35,494 nucleotides of DNA, taken from contig NZ_JBKQWU010000036.1 of the NCBI RefSeq assembly GCF_047275745.1, positions 1 through 35,494 on the forward strand. The letters run 5' to 3'. Shown here piece after piece: positions 24,520 through 31,679 of the stretch (positions are counted from its first letter, which is position 1; each line of letters starts with the position of its first letter). A program made the position numbers and the translations under genes. The notes under the pieces are model-generated. The model searched no databases, had not been told where the DNA came from, and saw only the letters and a list, made by a program, of their open reading frames with translations. Source of the stretch: Amaricoccus sp047275745 (GTDB taxonomy: Bacteria; Pseudomonadota; Alphaproteobacteria; Rhodobacterales; Rhodobacteraceae).

Positions 24520-24562
24520 TGCGCTCCAAGGTCGCGGCGGCGCGGGGAAAGGACAGGACATC

Positions 24563-25348
24563 ATGATAACGTTCATCGCCCTCTTCATCGCAGGGATCGC
24601 AGGCGGGGTGCTGCTGGGGCTGATCGGGGTCGGCATGGCGCTCGTCGCCGTGCCGGTCCTGACCTTCGCCTTGCCGCATCTCGGCGTGCCCGAGCCGCTC
24701 GCCCCGGTCGTGGCGCTGGCGACCTCGATGGGGATCGTCACCATCGGCTCGGTCAGTTCGGTGCTGGCGCATCACAGGCTGGGCAACATCGACTGGTCGC
24801 TCTTCGCCCGGATCGTGCCGTTCAGCCTCGCCGGCGTACTGGCGGGATCGGTGCTGGTGACACGGCTTCCCCCCGGGGCACTCCGGCTCATCTTCGCGGC
24901 CTTCCTGGTCTTCGTCGCGGTCAGGATGCTGCGGGGACGCGGGACGCCCGCCGCCGCGCAACGGTCCGGTCCCGGCCAGGATCGCGCGGCGGGCGCGGCG
25001 ATCGGCGTGGCGGGCGCCCTGATCGGCGCGGGCGGTGGCGTGTTCATGGTGCCTTACCTCGCGGGCCGCGGATGGAAGATGGTGTGCGCGGTCGCGACCT
25101 CGGCGGCCATCGGTCTGCCGGTCACGGTCATTGGCGCGATCTTCCACGCGCTGCGGCCGCTCGACGGGATCACCGCGCCGATGCTCGGCTCGATCCATGT
25201 CGAGGCCCTGCTCGGTCTCGGGATCGGCGCCGTCCTCGGTGCGCCGGTCGGCGCGAAGCTCGCCAGCCGCCTGCCGGGGGAGGCCCTGAAGAGAGGTTTC
25301 GCATTCGTCCTTCTGATCCTCGCCGCCGGGCTGATCCTCGAAGGTTAG
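24563..25348 (+). CDS. TauE/SafE family sulfite/sulfonate exporter-like permease
   Basis: A 261-residue membrane protein with seven to eight hydrophobic segments in two halves. Each half carries a glycine-rich repeat: GIAGGVLLGLIGVGMALVAVP near the N-terminus and GAAIGVAGALIGAGGGVFMVP, cited as GALIGAGGGVFMVP, at about residue 150-165. Family members move sulfite, sulfoacetate or other sulfur anions out of the cell. It lies 43 bases downstream of the hemerythrin gene with a GGACAGGAC ribosome-binding site. Its 3' end converges on the fused dioxygenase-hydrolase gene 18 bases away, with a short GCCGGC-GT-GCCGGC hairpin between. Confidence 0.87.
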   Translation: MITFIALFIAGIAGGVLLGLIGVGMALVAVPVLTFALPHLGVPEPLAPVVALATSMGIVTIGSVSSVLAHHRLGNIDWSLFARIVPFSLAGVLAGSVLVTRLPPGALRLIFAAFLVFVAVRMLRGRGTPAAAQRSGPGQDRAAGAAIGVAGALIGAGGGVFMVPYLAGRGWKMVCAVATSAAIGLPVTVIGAIFHALRPLDGITAPMLGSIHVEALLGLGIGAVLGAPVGAKLASRLPGEALKRGFAFVLLILAAGLILEG

Positions 25349-25366
25349 GCCGGCGTGCCGGCGGGG

Positions 25367-26896
25367 TCAGGCCGTCGCCGCGGCGAGCCAGCTCCTCGCG
25401 ACCCCGGTATCCTCCGGCGACAGCTCGTGCCCCGCGTCGATGGTCCGCGCGTCGAGTTCCGCGCCGGCGGCGTCGAGCGAAGCCACGAGCGCTTCGGTGA
25501 GGGCCCCGAAAGGATCGTGCTCGCCACGTGTCAGCAGGACCCGCGTTCCCGCGAGATCAGCCGCGGGCGGCGCGTCGAGCACTTCGACCCCGCGCAGCAG
25601 GATCGCTCTCCGGACCACGCCCGGATGAAGCCGGAGGATCGCCGCGAGGAGGTTCGCCCCGTTGGAATAACCGAGGAAGGTCATGCGGTCCGGGTCGAGG
25701 CCATAGCCAGAGATCGCCCCCTCGACGAAGGCTGCGAAGGCGGTGGCCTCGGCGCGGATGTCTTCCTGATCGTAGGTGACCGGATCGAACCGGCGGAACC
25801 AGCGCAGGGTCCCTTCCTCGGTCGAACGGCCCCGGACGCCGAGCAGCGTGGCGCGCGGATCGAGCCGCGCGGCGAGCGGCATCAGATCCGCCTCGTCCCC
25901 GCCCGTCCCGTGAAGCAGCACGATCACCGAGCCGTCGGGATCGTCCGGGACATGGAAGCGGTGGATGAACGGCAGATCGCGCGCGGGCATCCTCTCCTCG
26001 CCCGGGAGCGCGAATTGCGGCAGGATCACGCGCAGCTCTTCCGCCCGCGCCCCGTCGCTCGGCGGGATCATCAGCGTCTCGCCGAGATGCTCGGGCTCCT
26101 CGTCCACCGTGAAGCCCGGAGCGTCGGTCGCGTATTCGAACAGCGTCCCCGCCGGCTCGCGCACATAGAGCGACAGGAAGTACTTGCGGTCATGCACGTT
26201 GGTCAGGCCGTCATGGTCGCGCAGGCCGAGGCGCATGCGCCGCACCGCCTCCACGTCCGGGGCGCGGAACGCCACATGGTCGAAGACACCTGTACCGGGC
26301 CCGCCGATCACGAAGCCCGCCGACTGGCGCAGGTCGATCACGTCGCGGTCCGAGGCCATGCGGATGAACGGCCCGTCGCGGAGCGCCTCGCGATAGCCGA
26401 AGCGCTCCGCGAAACGCGCCGTCGCCTCGGCGTCCTCGGTCAGAATCGTGACCGAGCGGATGCGCGTCGGCGCGATCGGATCTGCGAGCGGCGCCGTGGC
26501 GGGCAGGTCCGCGCCGACCAGTTTCACGATGATCCCGTCCGGGTCGCGGAGCCGCAGGACCGTCTCGCCCAGCTCGCGCGCCGGTCCCGTGGCCGGCACC
26601 CCCGCCGCGATGGCCCGTTGCAGCCAGTCCCCGATGCTGGCCCGCGGGATTGCGAAGGCGATCTCGCTCACCTGTCCGAGCCCGACCCGGCCCGGGGAGC
26701 CATCCTGCCAGACGAGGAAGGTGACGAGCGAGCCGGGGCTTCCCAGTTGGTCGCCGTAGAAGAGGTGCAACTGCTCCGCGTCCTCGTAGCCGCCGGTCCG
26801 CTTGACGAGCCGGAGCCCCAGGAAGCCCAGGTAGAAATCGACGTTGCGCTGAACGTCACGAGTGAGCGCCGTGACGTGGTGAATGCCGGTCGTCAC
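25367..26896 (-). CDS. fused VOC ring-cleaving dioxygenase-alpha/beta hydrolase (MhqE-MhqD fusion type)
   Basis: A 509-residue two-enzyme protein. Residues 1 to about 300 are an MhqO/MhqE-type dioxygenase: GIHHVTALTRDV and FDHVAFRAPD carry the metal histidines and LYVREPAGTLFEYATD the glutamate. Residues about 310-509 are an MhqD-like carboxylesterase/phospholipase fold with LLHGTGGDEADL as oxyanion region, nucleophile elbow GYSNGA (Ser411), Asp461 (GEHDPF) and His490 (AGHELSP). In Bacillus the two activities are separate adjacent genes (mhqE, mhqD) of the MhqR regulon. A fusion suggests direct hand-over of the ring-cleavage product to the hydrolase. Its start overlaps the GST stop by four bases. 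There is no frameshift between the domains. Confidence 0.88.
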   Translation of the reverse strand: MTTGIHHVTALTRDVQRNVDFYLGFLGLRLVKRTGGYEDAEQLHLFYGDQLGSPGSLVTFLVWQDGSPGRVGLGQVSEIAFAIPRASIGDWLQRAIAAGVPATGPARELGETVLRLRDPDGIIVKLVGADLPATAPLADPIAPTRIRSVTILTEDAEATARFAERFGYREALRDGPFIRMASDRDVIDLRQSAGFVIGGPGTGVFDHVAFRAPDVEAVRRMRLGLRDHDGLTNVHDRKYFLSLYVREPAGTLFEYATDAPGFTVDEEPEHLGETLMIPPSDGARAEELRVILPQFALPGEERMPARDLPFIHRFHVPDDPDGSVIVLLHGTGGDEADLMPLAARLDPRATLLGVRGRSTEEGTLRWFRRFDPVTYDQEDIRAEATAFAAFVEGAISGYGLDPDRMTFLGYSNGANLLAAILRLHPGVVRRAILLRGVEVLDAPPAADLAGTRVLLTRGEHDPFGALTEALVASLDAAGAELDARTIDAGHELSPEDTGVARSWLAAATA

Positions 26897-27534
26897 TTCG
26901 CCTTGCCCTTGCCGGCTTCCTCGTCGAGAACCTTCCGCACCTCCGGGTCCGCCGCGACACGGTCGTGGAGCGCCTGCACGTTGGAATGGTCGGCGAGGCC
27001 GCCCGGCAGCAGCTTTCTCGCCCAGCGCAGCATCGGGAAGGAATAGGCGTCGATGACCGAGCGCGTGCCTCGGTCGGGACCGAGCACCCAGTCGCGTCCC
27101 TCGAGATGGGCGTCGAGGATGCCCATCTGCTTCAGGACCAGCTTCTGGCCGGCGGCGACCACGGCGTTCTTTGCCTCGTCGCCGGTCTCGGTGGTGTAGC
27201 GATCCGGCATGAAGATCGGCCAGAAGGATGCGTGCATGTCGCTGGTGAAGAAGGCCGACCAGCGATGCGCCTCCGCCTTCTCGCGCAGGCTCTCGCCGCC
27301 GGAAAGCCCGGCCTCGGGATGCTTCTGGGCGAGATAGTCGAGGATCGCCCCCGCCTGCGTCAGCAGCCAGCCGTCATCCTCGCGCAGCGTCGGCACCGCG
27401 CCCGCCGGATTGACCGCGAGCAGTTCCTCCGAGCCGTATTCGACCCTCACCGCCTCGTAGGGCGCGCCGATCCATTCCAGAACGATGTGCGGGGCCAGCG
27501 AACAGGCGCCGACGGCGTAATAGAGCGTGGTCAT
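26893..27534 (-). CDS. glutathione S-transferase
   Basis: A 213-residue GST with an N-terminal thioredoxin-like domain beginning TTLYYAVGACSLAPH (Cys in the position used by beta-class bacterial GSTs), NPAGAVPTL as the cis-proline glutathione-binding motif, and TQAGAILDYLA. The helical C-terminal domain ends with a lysine-rich tail. It would conjugate glutathione to electrophiles. The start at 27534 has GAGG six bases upstream; an ATG four codons earlier at 27546 is possible. Its stop overlaps the fused dioxygenase-hydrolase start (ATGA), so both are translated together. The divergent promoter region with LTTR box 3 lies directly upstream. Confidence 0.9.
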   Translation of the reverse strand: MTTLYYAVGACSLAPHIVLEWIGAPYEAVRVEYGSEELLAVNPAGAVPTLREDDGWLLTQAGAILDYLAQKHPEAGLSGGESLREKAEAHRWSAFFTSDMHASFWPIFMPDRYTTETGDEAKNAVVAAGQKLVLKQMGILDAHLEGRDWVLGPDRGTRSVIDAYSFPMLRWARKLLPGGLADHSNVQALHDRVAADPEVRKVLDEEAGKGKAK

Positions 27535-27545
27535 GTGAGGCCTCA

Positions 27546-27565
27546 TTGATCCGGCAGATTGATCG
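27546..27565. repeat. TTGATCCG/TTGATCG pair in the GST leader
   Basis: TTGATCCG (27546-27553) and TTGATCG (27559-27565) are 13 bases apart, and resemble the three-copy array at 20757. They lie 12-31 bases upstream of the GST start. Confidence 0.55.
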
Positions 27566-27621
27566 CAGGGCGACTCAATGACGGAACCGACGGGTCGTCA
27601 ACCTGAAAGGACGGAACTCGG

Positions 27622-27640
27622 CGTTCTGAAAGATCGAACG
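27622..27640. promoter_or_regulatory. LTTR-type box, copy 3 (CGTTC-N9-GAACG)
   Basis: CGTTCTGAAAGATCGAACG shares both arms, spacing, and the inner GAAA and CGAACG with the box at 19643. It lies midway between the divergent GST operon (start 27534) and the isochorismatase pair (start 27746), immediately upstream of a candidate -35 at 27649. Confidence 0.68.
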
Positions 27641-27648
27641 AGTATTTG

Positions 27649-27676
27649 TTGACCGTTTCCCTTCTCACTCTACCAT
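27649..27676 (+). promoter_or_regulatory. candidate promoter of the isochorismatase pair
   Basis: TTGACC (27649-27654) and TACCAT (27671-27676) are 16 bases apart. The LTTR box ends nine bases before the -35, the position from which LysR regulators usually activate. Confidence 0.42.
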
Positions 27677-27745
27677 CGCGGATGTGGCCGATCGAAGGGC
27701 AATCCGCGGACAGCGGCCCGGCGGCCACGCGCGAGAGGAGGAACC

Positions 27746-28426
27746 ATGACCAACCCTGCGAATTTCGGCGACAAGCGTCCGGTGATCGATCCCGACGACG
27801 CGGTGATGCTTCTGATCGATCATCAGAGCGGCCTGTTCCAGACGGTGAACGACATGCCGATGACGGCGCTCAGGCGCCATGCGAGCGCGCTCGCGTCGAT
27901 CGCGACGCTCGCCGACATTCCGGTCGTCACCACGGACTCGGTGCCGCAGGGGCCGAACGGGCCGCTGATCCCCGAGATCCACCAGAACGCGCCGCATGCG
28001 AAATACGTGGCCCGGCGGGGCGAGATCAATGCCTGGGACAATCCCGAATTCGTCGAGGCGGTCAAGGCGACGGGACGCAAGACGCTGATCATCGCGGGGA
28101 CGATCACCAGCGTCTGCATGGCCTTCCCGGCGATCAGCGCGATCGCGGAGGGCTACCGGGTCTTCGTCGTCATCGACGCCTCGGGCACCTATTCCAAGAT
28201 GGCGCAGGAGATCACGCTGGCACGCGTCGTGCAGGCCGGGGCGGTCCCGATGGACACCGCGGCCGTCGCCTCGGAGATCCAGAAGACCTGGCACCGCGAC
28301 GACGCGGAGAAATGGGCCGAGGTCTACACCAGGATCTTCCCCGAGTATCAGCTGCTGATCGAGAGCTATCAGAAGGCGCGGTCCGTCGAGCACGAGGGCG
28401 AGGCGCTCGACTCCGAGCGCGGCTGA
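27746..28426 (+). CDS. isochorismatase-family cysteine hydrolase (YcaC-like)
   Basis: A 226-residue hydrolase of the isochorismatase/nicotinamidase fold. Candidate catalytic residues are Asp25 (LLIDHQ), a lysine in the HAKYVARRGEINAWD segment, and Cys124 (ITSVCMAF). The YcaC-like EINAWDNPEF segment is conserved. YcaC proteins form octamers or dodecamers and their substrate is unknown. It is the first gene of a two-gene plus-strand unit and is likely activated by the LysR system through the box at 27622. A GAGAGGAGG ribosome-binding site precedes the start. Confidence 0.87.
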   Translation: MTNPANFGDKRPVIDPDDAVMLLIDHQSGLFQTVNDMPMTALRRHASALASIATLADIPVVTTDSVPQGPNGPLIPEIHQNAPHAKYVARRGEINAWDNPEFVEAVKATGRKTLIIAGTITSVCMAFPAISAIAEGYRVFVVIDASGTYSKMAQEITLARVVQAGAVPMDTAAVASEIQKTWHRDDAEKWAEVYTRIFPEYQLLIESYQKARSVEHEGEALDSERG

Positions 28427-28469
28427 CAACCGTCGAACCAGGAAGCCCAAGAATCCAAGGAGGACTCCC

Positions 28470-29111
28470 ATGACCAGCGAAACCCGCCGTGATCCGGTCG
28501 CGGACCGGCTGCTGACCCCCGAGAACTCGGCGCTGATCGTGATCGATTATCAGCCCGTGCAGGTCAATTCGATCGCATCGATGGACCGCCAGCTTCTCGT
28601 CAACAACATCGTCGGCACCGCCAAGGCGGCCGTCGCCTATGGGCTGCCGGTCGTGCATTCGACGGTGAACGTGAAGACCGGGCTCAACAAGCCGCCGATC
28701 CCGCAGCTTAGGAAGGTGCTCGACGGCTATCCGACCTACGACCGGACCACGATCAATTCCTGGGAGGATGAGGAATTCCGGAAGGCGGTCGAGGAGACCG
28801 GCCGCAAGAAGCTGATCTTCACCGCGCTCTGGACCGAAGCCTGCCTGACCTTCCCGGCCATCGACGCGCTGGCGGAGGGATATGAGGTCTATGTCGTGGC
28901 CGACGCGGTCGGCGGCACCTCCGTCGCCGCGCATGAGGCCGGGCTGCGCCGCATCGAGCAGGCGGGCGGCGTGATGATCAGCGTGCCGCAGCTCTTCTGC
29001 GAGCTGCAGCGCGACTGGAGCCGCTCGGAGACGGTTCCGGCCTTCATGAGCCTCTTCATCGAGACCGGCGGAACCGCCGGCATCCAGTTCTCCTACGACA
29101 AGTCGGAGTAA
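28470..29111 (+). CDS. isochorismatase-family cysteine hydrolase
   Basis: A 213-residue paralogue of the preceding protein. Candidate catalytic residues are Asp26 (IVIDYQ) and Cys125 (WTEACLTFP), and TINSWEDEEF replaces the upstream protein's EINAWDNPEF. The 43-base gap with CCAAGGAGGA as ribosome-binding site indicates one transcript. The sequences are related but clearly diverged, so this is not a recent duplication. Substrate unknown. Confidence 0.87.
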   Translation: MTSETRRDPVADRLLTPENSALIVIDYQPVQVNSIASMDRQLLVNNIVGTAKAAVAYGLPVVHSTVNVKTGLNKPPIPQLRKVLDGYPTYDRTTINSWEDEEFRKAVEETGRKKLIFTALWTEACLTFPAIDALAEGYEVYVVADAVGGTSVAAHEAGLRRIEQAGGVMISVPQLFCELQRDWSRSETVPAFMSLFIETGGTAGIQFSYDKSE

Positions 29112-29119
29112 CCCGGCAC

Positions 29120-29141
29120 GCCACTCCGGTTTCGGGGTGGC
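29120..29141 (+). terminator. hairpin after the isochorismatase pair
   Basis: GCCACTCC (29120-29127) pairs with GGGGTGGC (29134-29141) with one G-U pair and a GGTTTC loop, followed by TCTCC. It lies nine bases past the stop codon. Confidence 0.45.
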
Positions 29142-29181
29142 TCTCCCCGCGCGCGCGGGTCGAATTCCGTCAGCCGCGTGG

Positions 29182-29910
29182 TCAGATGGCCCAGCCGCCG
29201 TCGATCGCATGGGCCTGCCCGGTCGTGAAGGAACTGTCGTCGCTCGCGAGATAGACGGCGAGCGCGGCGATTTCCTCGGGCGCGCCGACGCGGCCCATCG
29301 GCTGGCGGGCGATGAAATCCCGCATCGCCTTCTCGTAGTCGCCGGTCGCGCGCAGCCGGTCGTGCAGCGAGGGGCTGTCCACGGTGCCGGGGCAGATCGC
29401 GTTGCAGCGGATGCCCTGCGTGACGAAATCGGCCGCGACCGATTTGGTCAGGCCGATCACCGCCGCTTTCGATGCCGCATAGGCGCAGCGGTTCGGCACG
29501 CCCTTGAGCGACGAGGCGACGGAGGACATGTTGATGATCGACCCGCCCCCGCGCCTCAGCATTCCGGGCAGGGTGGCCTTGATGAGCCGGTACTGCGCCT
29601 TGACGTTCAGATCGAAGGCGAAATCCCATTGCTCGTCGGTGCATTCGAGCACGGAGCCGGCGTGAACCACGCCCGCGCAGTTGAAGAGCACGTCGATATC
29701 GCCGATTTCCGCCAGCAGCGCCTCGATGGCGCCCGCGTCGGTCACGTCGAGGCGCCGCGCGCTGGCGCCGTCGATCCGCGCCACGGCCTCCTCGTTCACG
29801 TCCGTCGCCCAGAGCGTGGCACCTTCGCGCAGGAAGGCCTCGGCCGAGGCCCGGCCGATCCCCTGTCCGGCGGCGGTGATGAGGCAGGTCTTTCCGGTCA
29901 AGCGTCCCAT
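29182..29910 (-). CDS. SDR oxidoreductase of the BDH2/2-keto-3-deoxy-L-fuconate dehydrogenase type
   Basis: A 242-residue classical SDR: TAAGQGIGRA nucleotide loop, FNCAG, MSSVASSLKGVPNR with the catalytic serine, and YAASK with the catalytic tyrosine and lysine. The stretches GLTKSVAADFVTQGIRCN and CPGTVDSPSL closely resemble the DHRS6/BDH2 group, whose bacterial members include 2-keto-3-deoxy-L-fuconate dehydrogenase. The start at 29910 follows GGAGAGAAC; the open frame runs further upstream without family similarity. It diverges from an amidohydrolase of fuconolactonase type, which fits a deoxy-sugar-acid route, although the sugar is not proven. Confidence 0.85.
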   Translation of the reverse strand: MGRLTGKTCLITAAGQGIGRASAEAFLREGATLWATDVNEEAVARIDGASARRLDVTDAGAIEALLAEIGDIDVLFNCAGVVHAGSVLECTDEQWDFAFDLNVKAQYRLIKATLPGMLRRGGGSIINMSSVASSLKGVPNRCAYAASKAAVIGLTKSVAADFVTQGIRCNAICPGTVDSPSLHDRLRATGDYEKAMRDFIARQPMGRVGAPEEIAALAVYLASDDSSFTTGQAHAIDGGWAI

Positions 29911-30672
29911 GTTCTCTCCTTCGCGCGCAGAGGGCATTGAGGCCCGATGGCTCTGAAACGCCCGCGGGTCAAGCCGAATCCGGCACGGCCGGGGATTTCG
30001 GAACGGCCATCCATCGACTGCCCGGGCCGCCTGTCCCGGTCCGCCCCGATGGTGGACAGGTGCGACGAAAGGGCGCGCGCCAGGTTGGTGCGTGGCGGCG
30101 CGTCTCCGGAGCCATGGCCCGCGACGATGACCGACGCGCATCGCGCGGGGGTGCGAACTCGGGGGAACGATTCCGGGGCGCGACGCTGGTGGCGCGGGCC
30201 ATGTTCGCCCGCCGCGAAGGGCGTACGCGGCGGGCGATCACGGGAGTTCGGCCAGGGCCGTGGGCCTCCCGTGACCCTCTTCACCTCGCTGGCGGCCGTC
30301 CAGCGGCGCTCCCTGGCGACAGCGGTCGCCGAGGGTCGCAACGCGAACCGGACGCGGGGGGCGTTAAAGTTCTCGCCCCTCTTCGCAGCGAGTGGCAGGG
30401 TGAACGCAAGTTCCCGTATTGTCTCGCCGAAATCCACGAAGATCTCAACCAAGAAAATCGTGAAGCCGGTTCTGGCCTCACGGCGGTGCCCGGAGCCTGC
30501 CGGGGCGCCGGCCGATCTGTCCCGCGGGAACCGCCGGTTCTGGCGGGGCGCTCAGCGTTCGACTACCATCCCGTGCCGAAGCGTCCCGGGCGGCGCTGTC
30601 CGGAGCGGTCCGCGCCGCCCCCGGGCTCGACGCGACAGTGGCGCGGCGCCCTCAAGGCGAAGGAGGACTGGC
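29911..30672. other. 762-bp region without a recognised gene
   Basis: This gap separates the SDR from the divergent amidohydrolase. Frames stay open on both strands because of high GC, but none shows a ribosome-binding site with a recognisable domain. A less GC-rich patch (about 30360-30480) contains the short inverted repeat GAAC-GCAA-GTTC at 30402-30413 and may hold promoter or operator sequence. A decayed gene cannot be excluded. Confidence 0.6.
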
Positions 30673-31497
30673 ATGAGAGTGGACAGCCACCATCACCTCT
30701 GGGCGATCTCGCGTGGCGATTATGGCTGGCTGACACCCGATCTCGCGGAGATATATCGCGACTTCACGATGGACGACCTCGACCCGCTGCTGGACGCCGC
30801 CGGTATCGACCGGACGGTGGTCGTCCAGGCCGCCGCGACGGTGGCGGAAACGGAGTTCCTGCTCGAGACCGCCGCCGGCGCCGACCGGATCGCCGGTGTC
30901 GTCGGCTGGATCGACATGGAGGCGCCGGACGCGTTGGTGACGCTCGATCGGCTCGCGCTCCACCCGAAGTTTCGCGGAATCCGCCCGATGATCCAGGATA
31001 TCGCCGATGACGAGTGGCTCCTGCGCGCCAGCCTCGATCCGGTGTTCGAGGCGCTGGTCGAGCGCGGCCTGACCTTCGACGCGCTGGTTCTGCCCCGCCA
31101 CCTCGGCCCGCTGCTGGCGCGGGCGCGGCGACATCCCGGCCTGCGGTTCGTCATCGACCATGGCGCCAAGCCCGCGCTCGCGACCGGAGAGATCGAGGCG
31201 TGGAAGAAGGACATCGCGAGGATCGCGGCCGAGACCGCGTGCTTCTGCAAGCTGTCGGGCCTGCTGACCGAGGCGGGAGATGCGCCGACGCTGGATCGAA
31301 TCCGTCCCGCGGCGGAGCATCTGCTGGCCTGTTTCGGCCCGGATCGACTGATGTTCGGCAGCGACTGGCCGGTCCTCAACCTCGCGTCCGATTATGCACG
31401 CTGGGCCGGAATGGTCGAAACGCTGCTCGCGGATCTTCCGGCCGCCGAGGCCGCGCGGGTTCGGGGCGACACGGCGCGACGCTTCTACGGCCTCTGA
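30673..31497 (+). CDS. amidohydrolase family protein (L-fuconolactonase/rhamnonolactonase-like, COG3618 type)
   Basis: A 274-residue amidohydrolase-2 TIM barrel. It begins VDSHHHLW (HxH metal motif) and has VIDHGAKP (metal histidine) and FGSDWPV (catalytic aspartate) near the C-terminus. FRGIRPMIQD and KLSGLLTEA are typical of the sugar-lactonase branch. It would open a sugar lactone to the acid. A GAAGGAGGA ribosome-binding site precedes the start; the frame is open far upstream but noncoding. It diverges from the BDH2-type SDR across the empty gap, and its end converges on the reductase gene across 182 bases. Confidence 0.85.
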   Translation: MRVDSHHHLWAISRGDYGWLTPDLAEIYRDFTMDDLDPLLDAAGIDRTVVVQAAATVAETEFLLETAAGADRIAGVVGWIDMEAPDALVTLDRLALHPKFRGIRPMIQDIADDEWLLRASLDPVFEALVERGLTFDALVLPRHLGPLLARARRHPGLRFVIDHGAKPALATGEIEAWKKDIARIAAETACFCKLSGLLTEAGDAPTLDRIRPAAEHLLACFGPDRLMFGSDWPVLNLASDYARWAGMVETLLADLPAAEAARVRGDTARRFYGL

Positions 31498-31579
31498 TCC
31501 GTACTCTCGGCCGCCCCCGTGTGAGGTTCGATCTCCTGCGATACCGCTCGGCGTGTCGCGCGCCGGGCGCGATCCGGCG

Positions 31580-31600
31580 GATCGGAAACAGGTTCCGATC
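31580..31600. terminator. hairpin in a convergent gap
   Basis: GATCGGAA (31580-31587) and TTCCGATC (31593-31600) form a perfect 8-bp inverted repeat with a 5-base loop between the convergent amidohydrolase and reductase genes. No T-run; probably a bidirectional terminator. Confidence 0.45.
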
Positions 31601-31679
31601 GCGCCGTTCTCACCGCTCGATCGGTTGTCCCGCGTGAGTCGTGCCGCCGGCACACCCGCCGCGGCGCGAGCGGTCGCCG

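Noticed and set aside
29947..30672. In-frame extension of the amidohydrolase to 516 codons
   Set aside because: The added 242 residues are Arg-rich and show no domain, while a strong ribosome-binding site and the conserved VDSHHH start lie at 30673.
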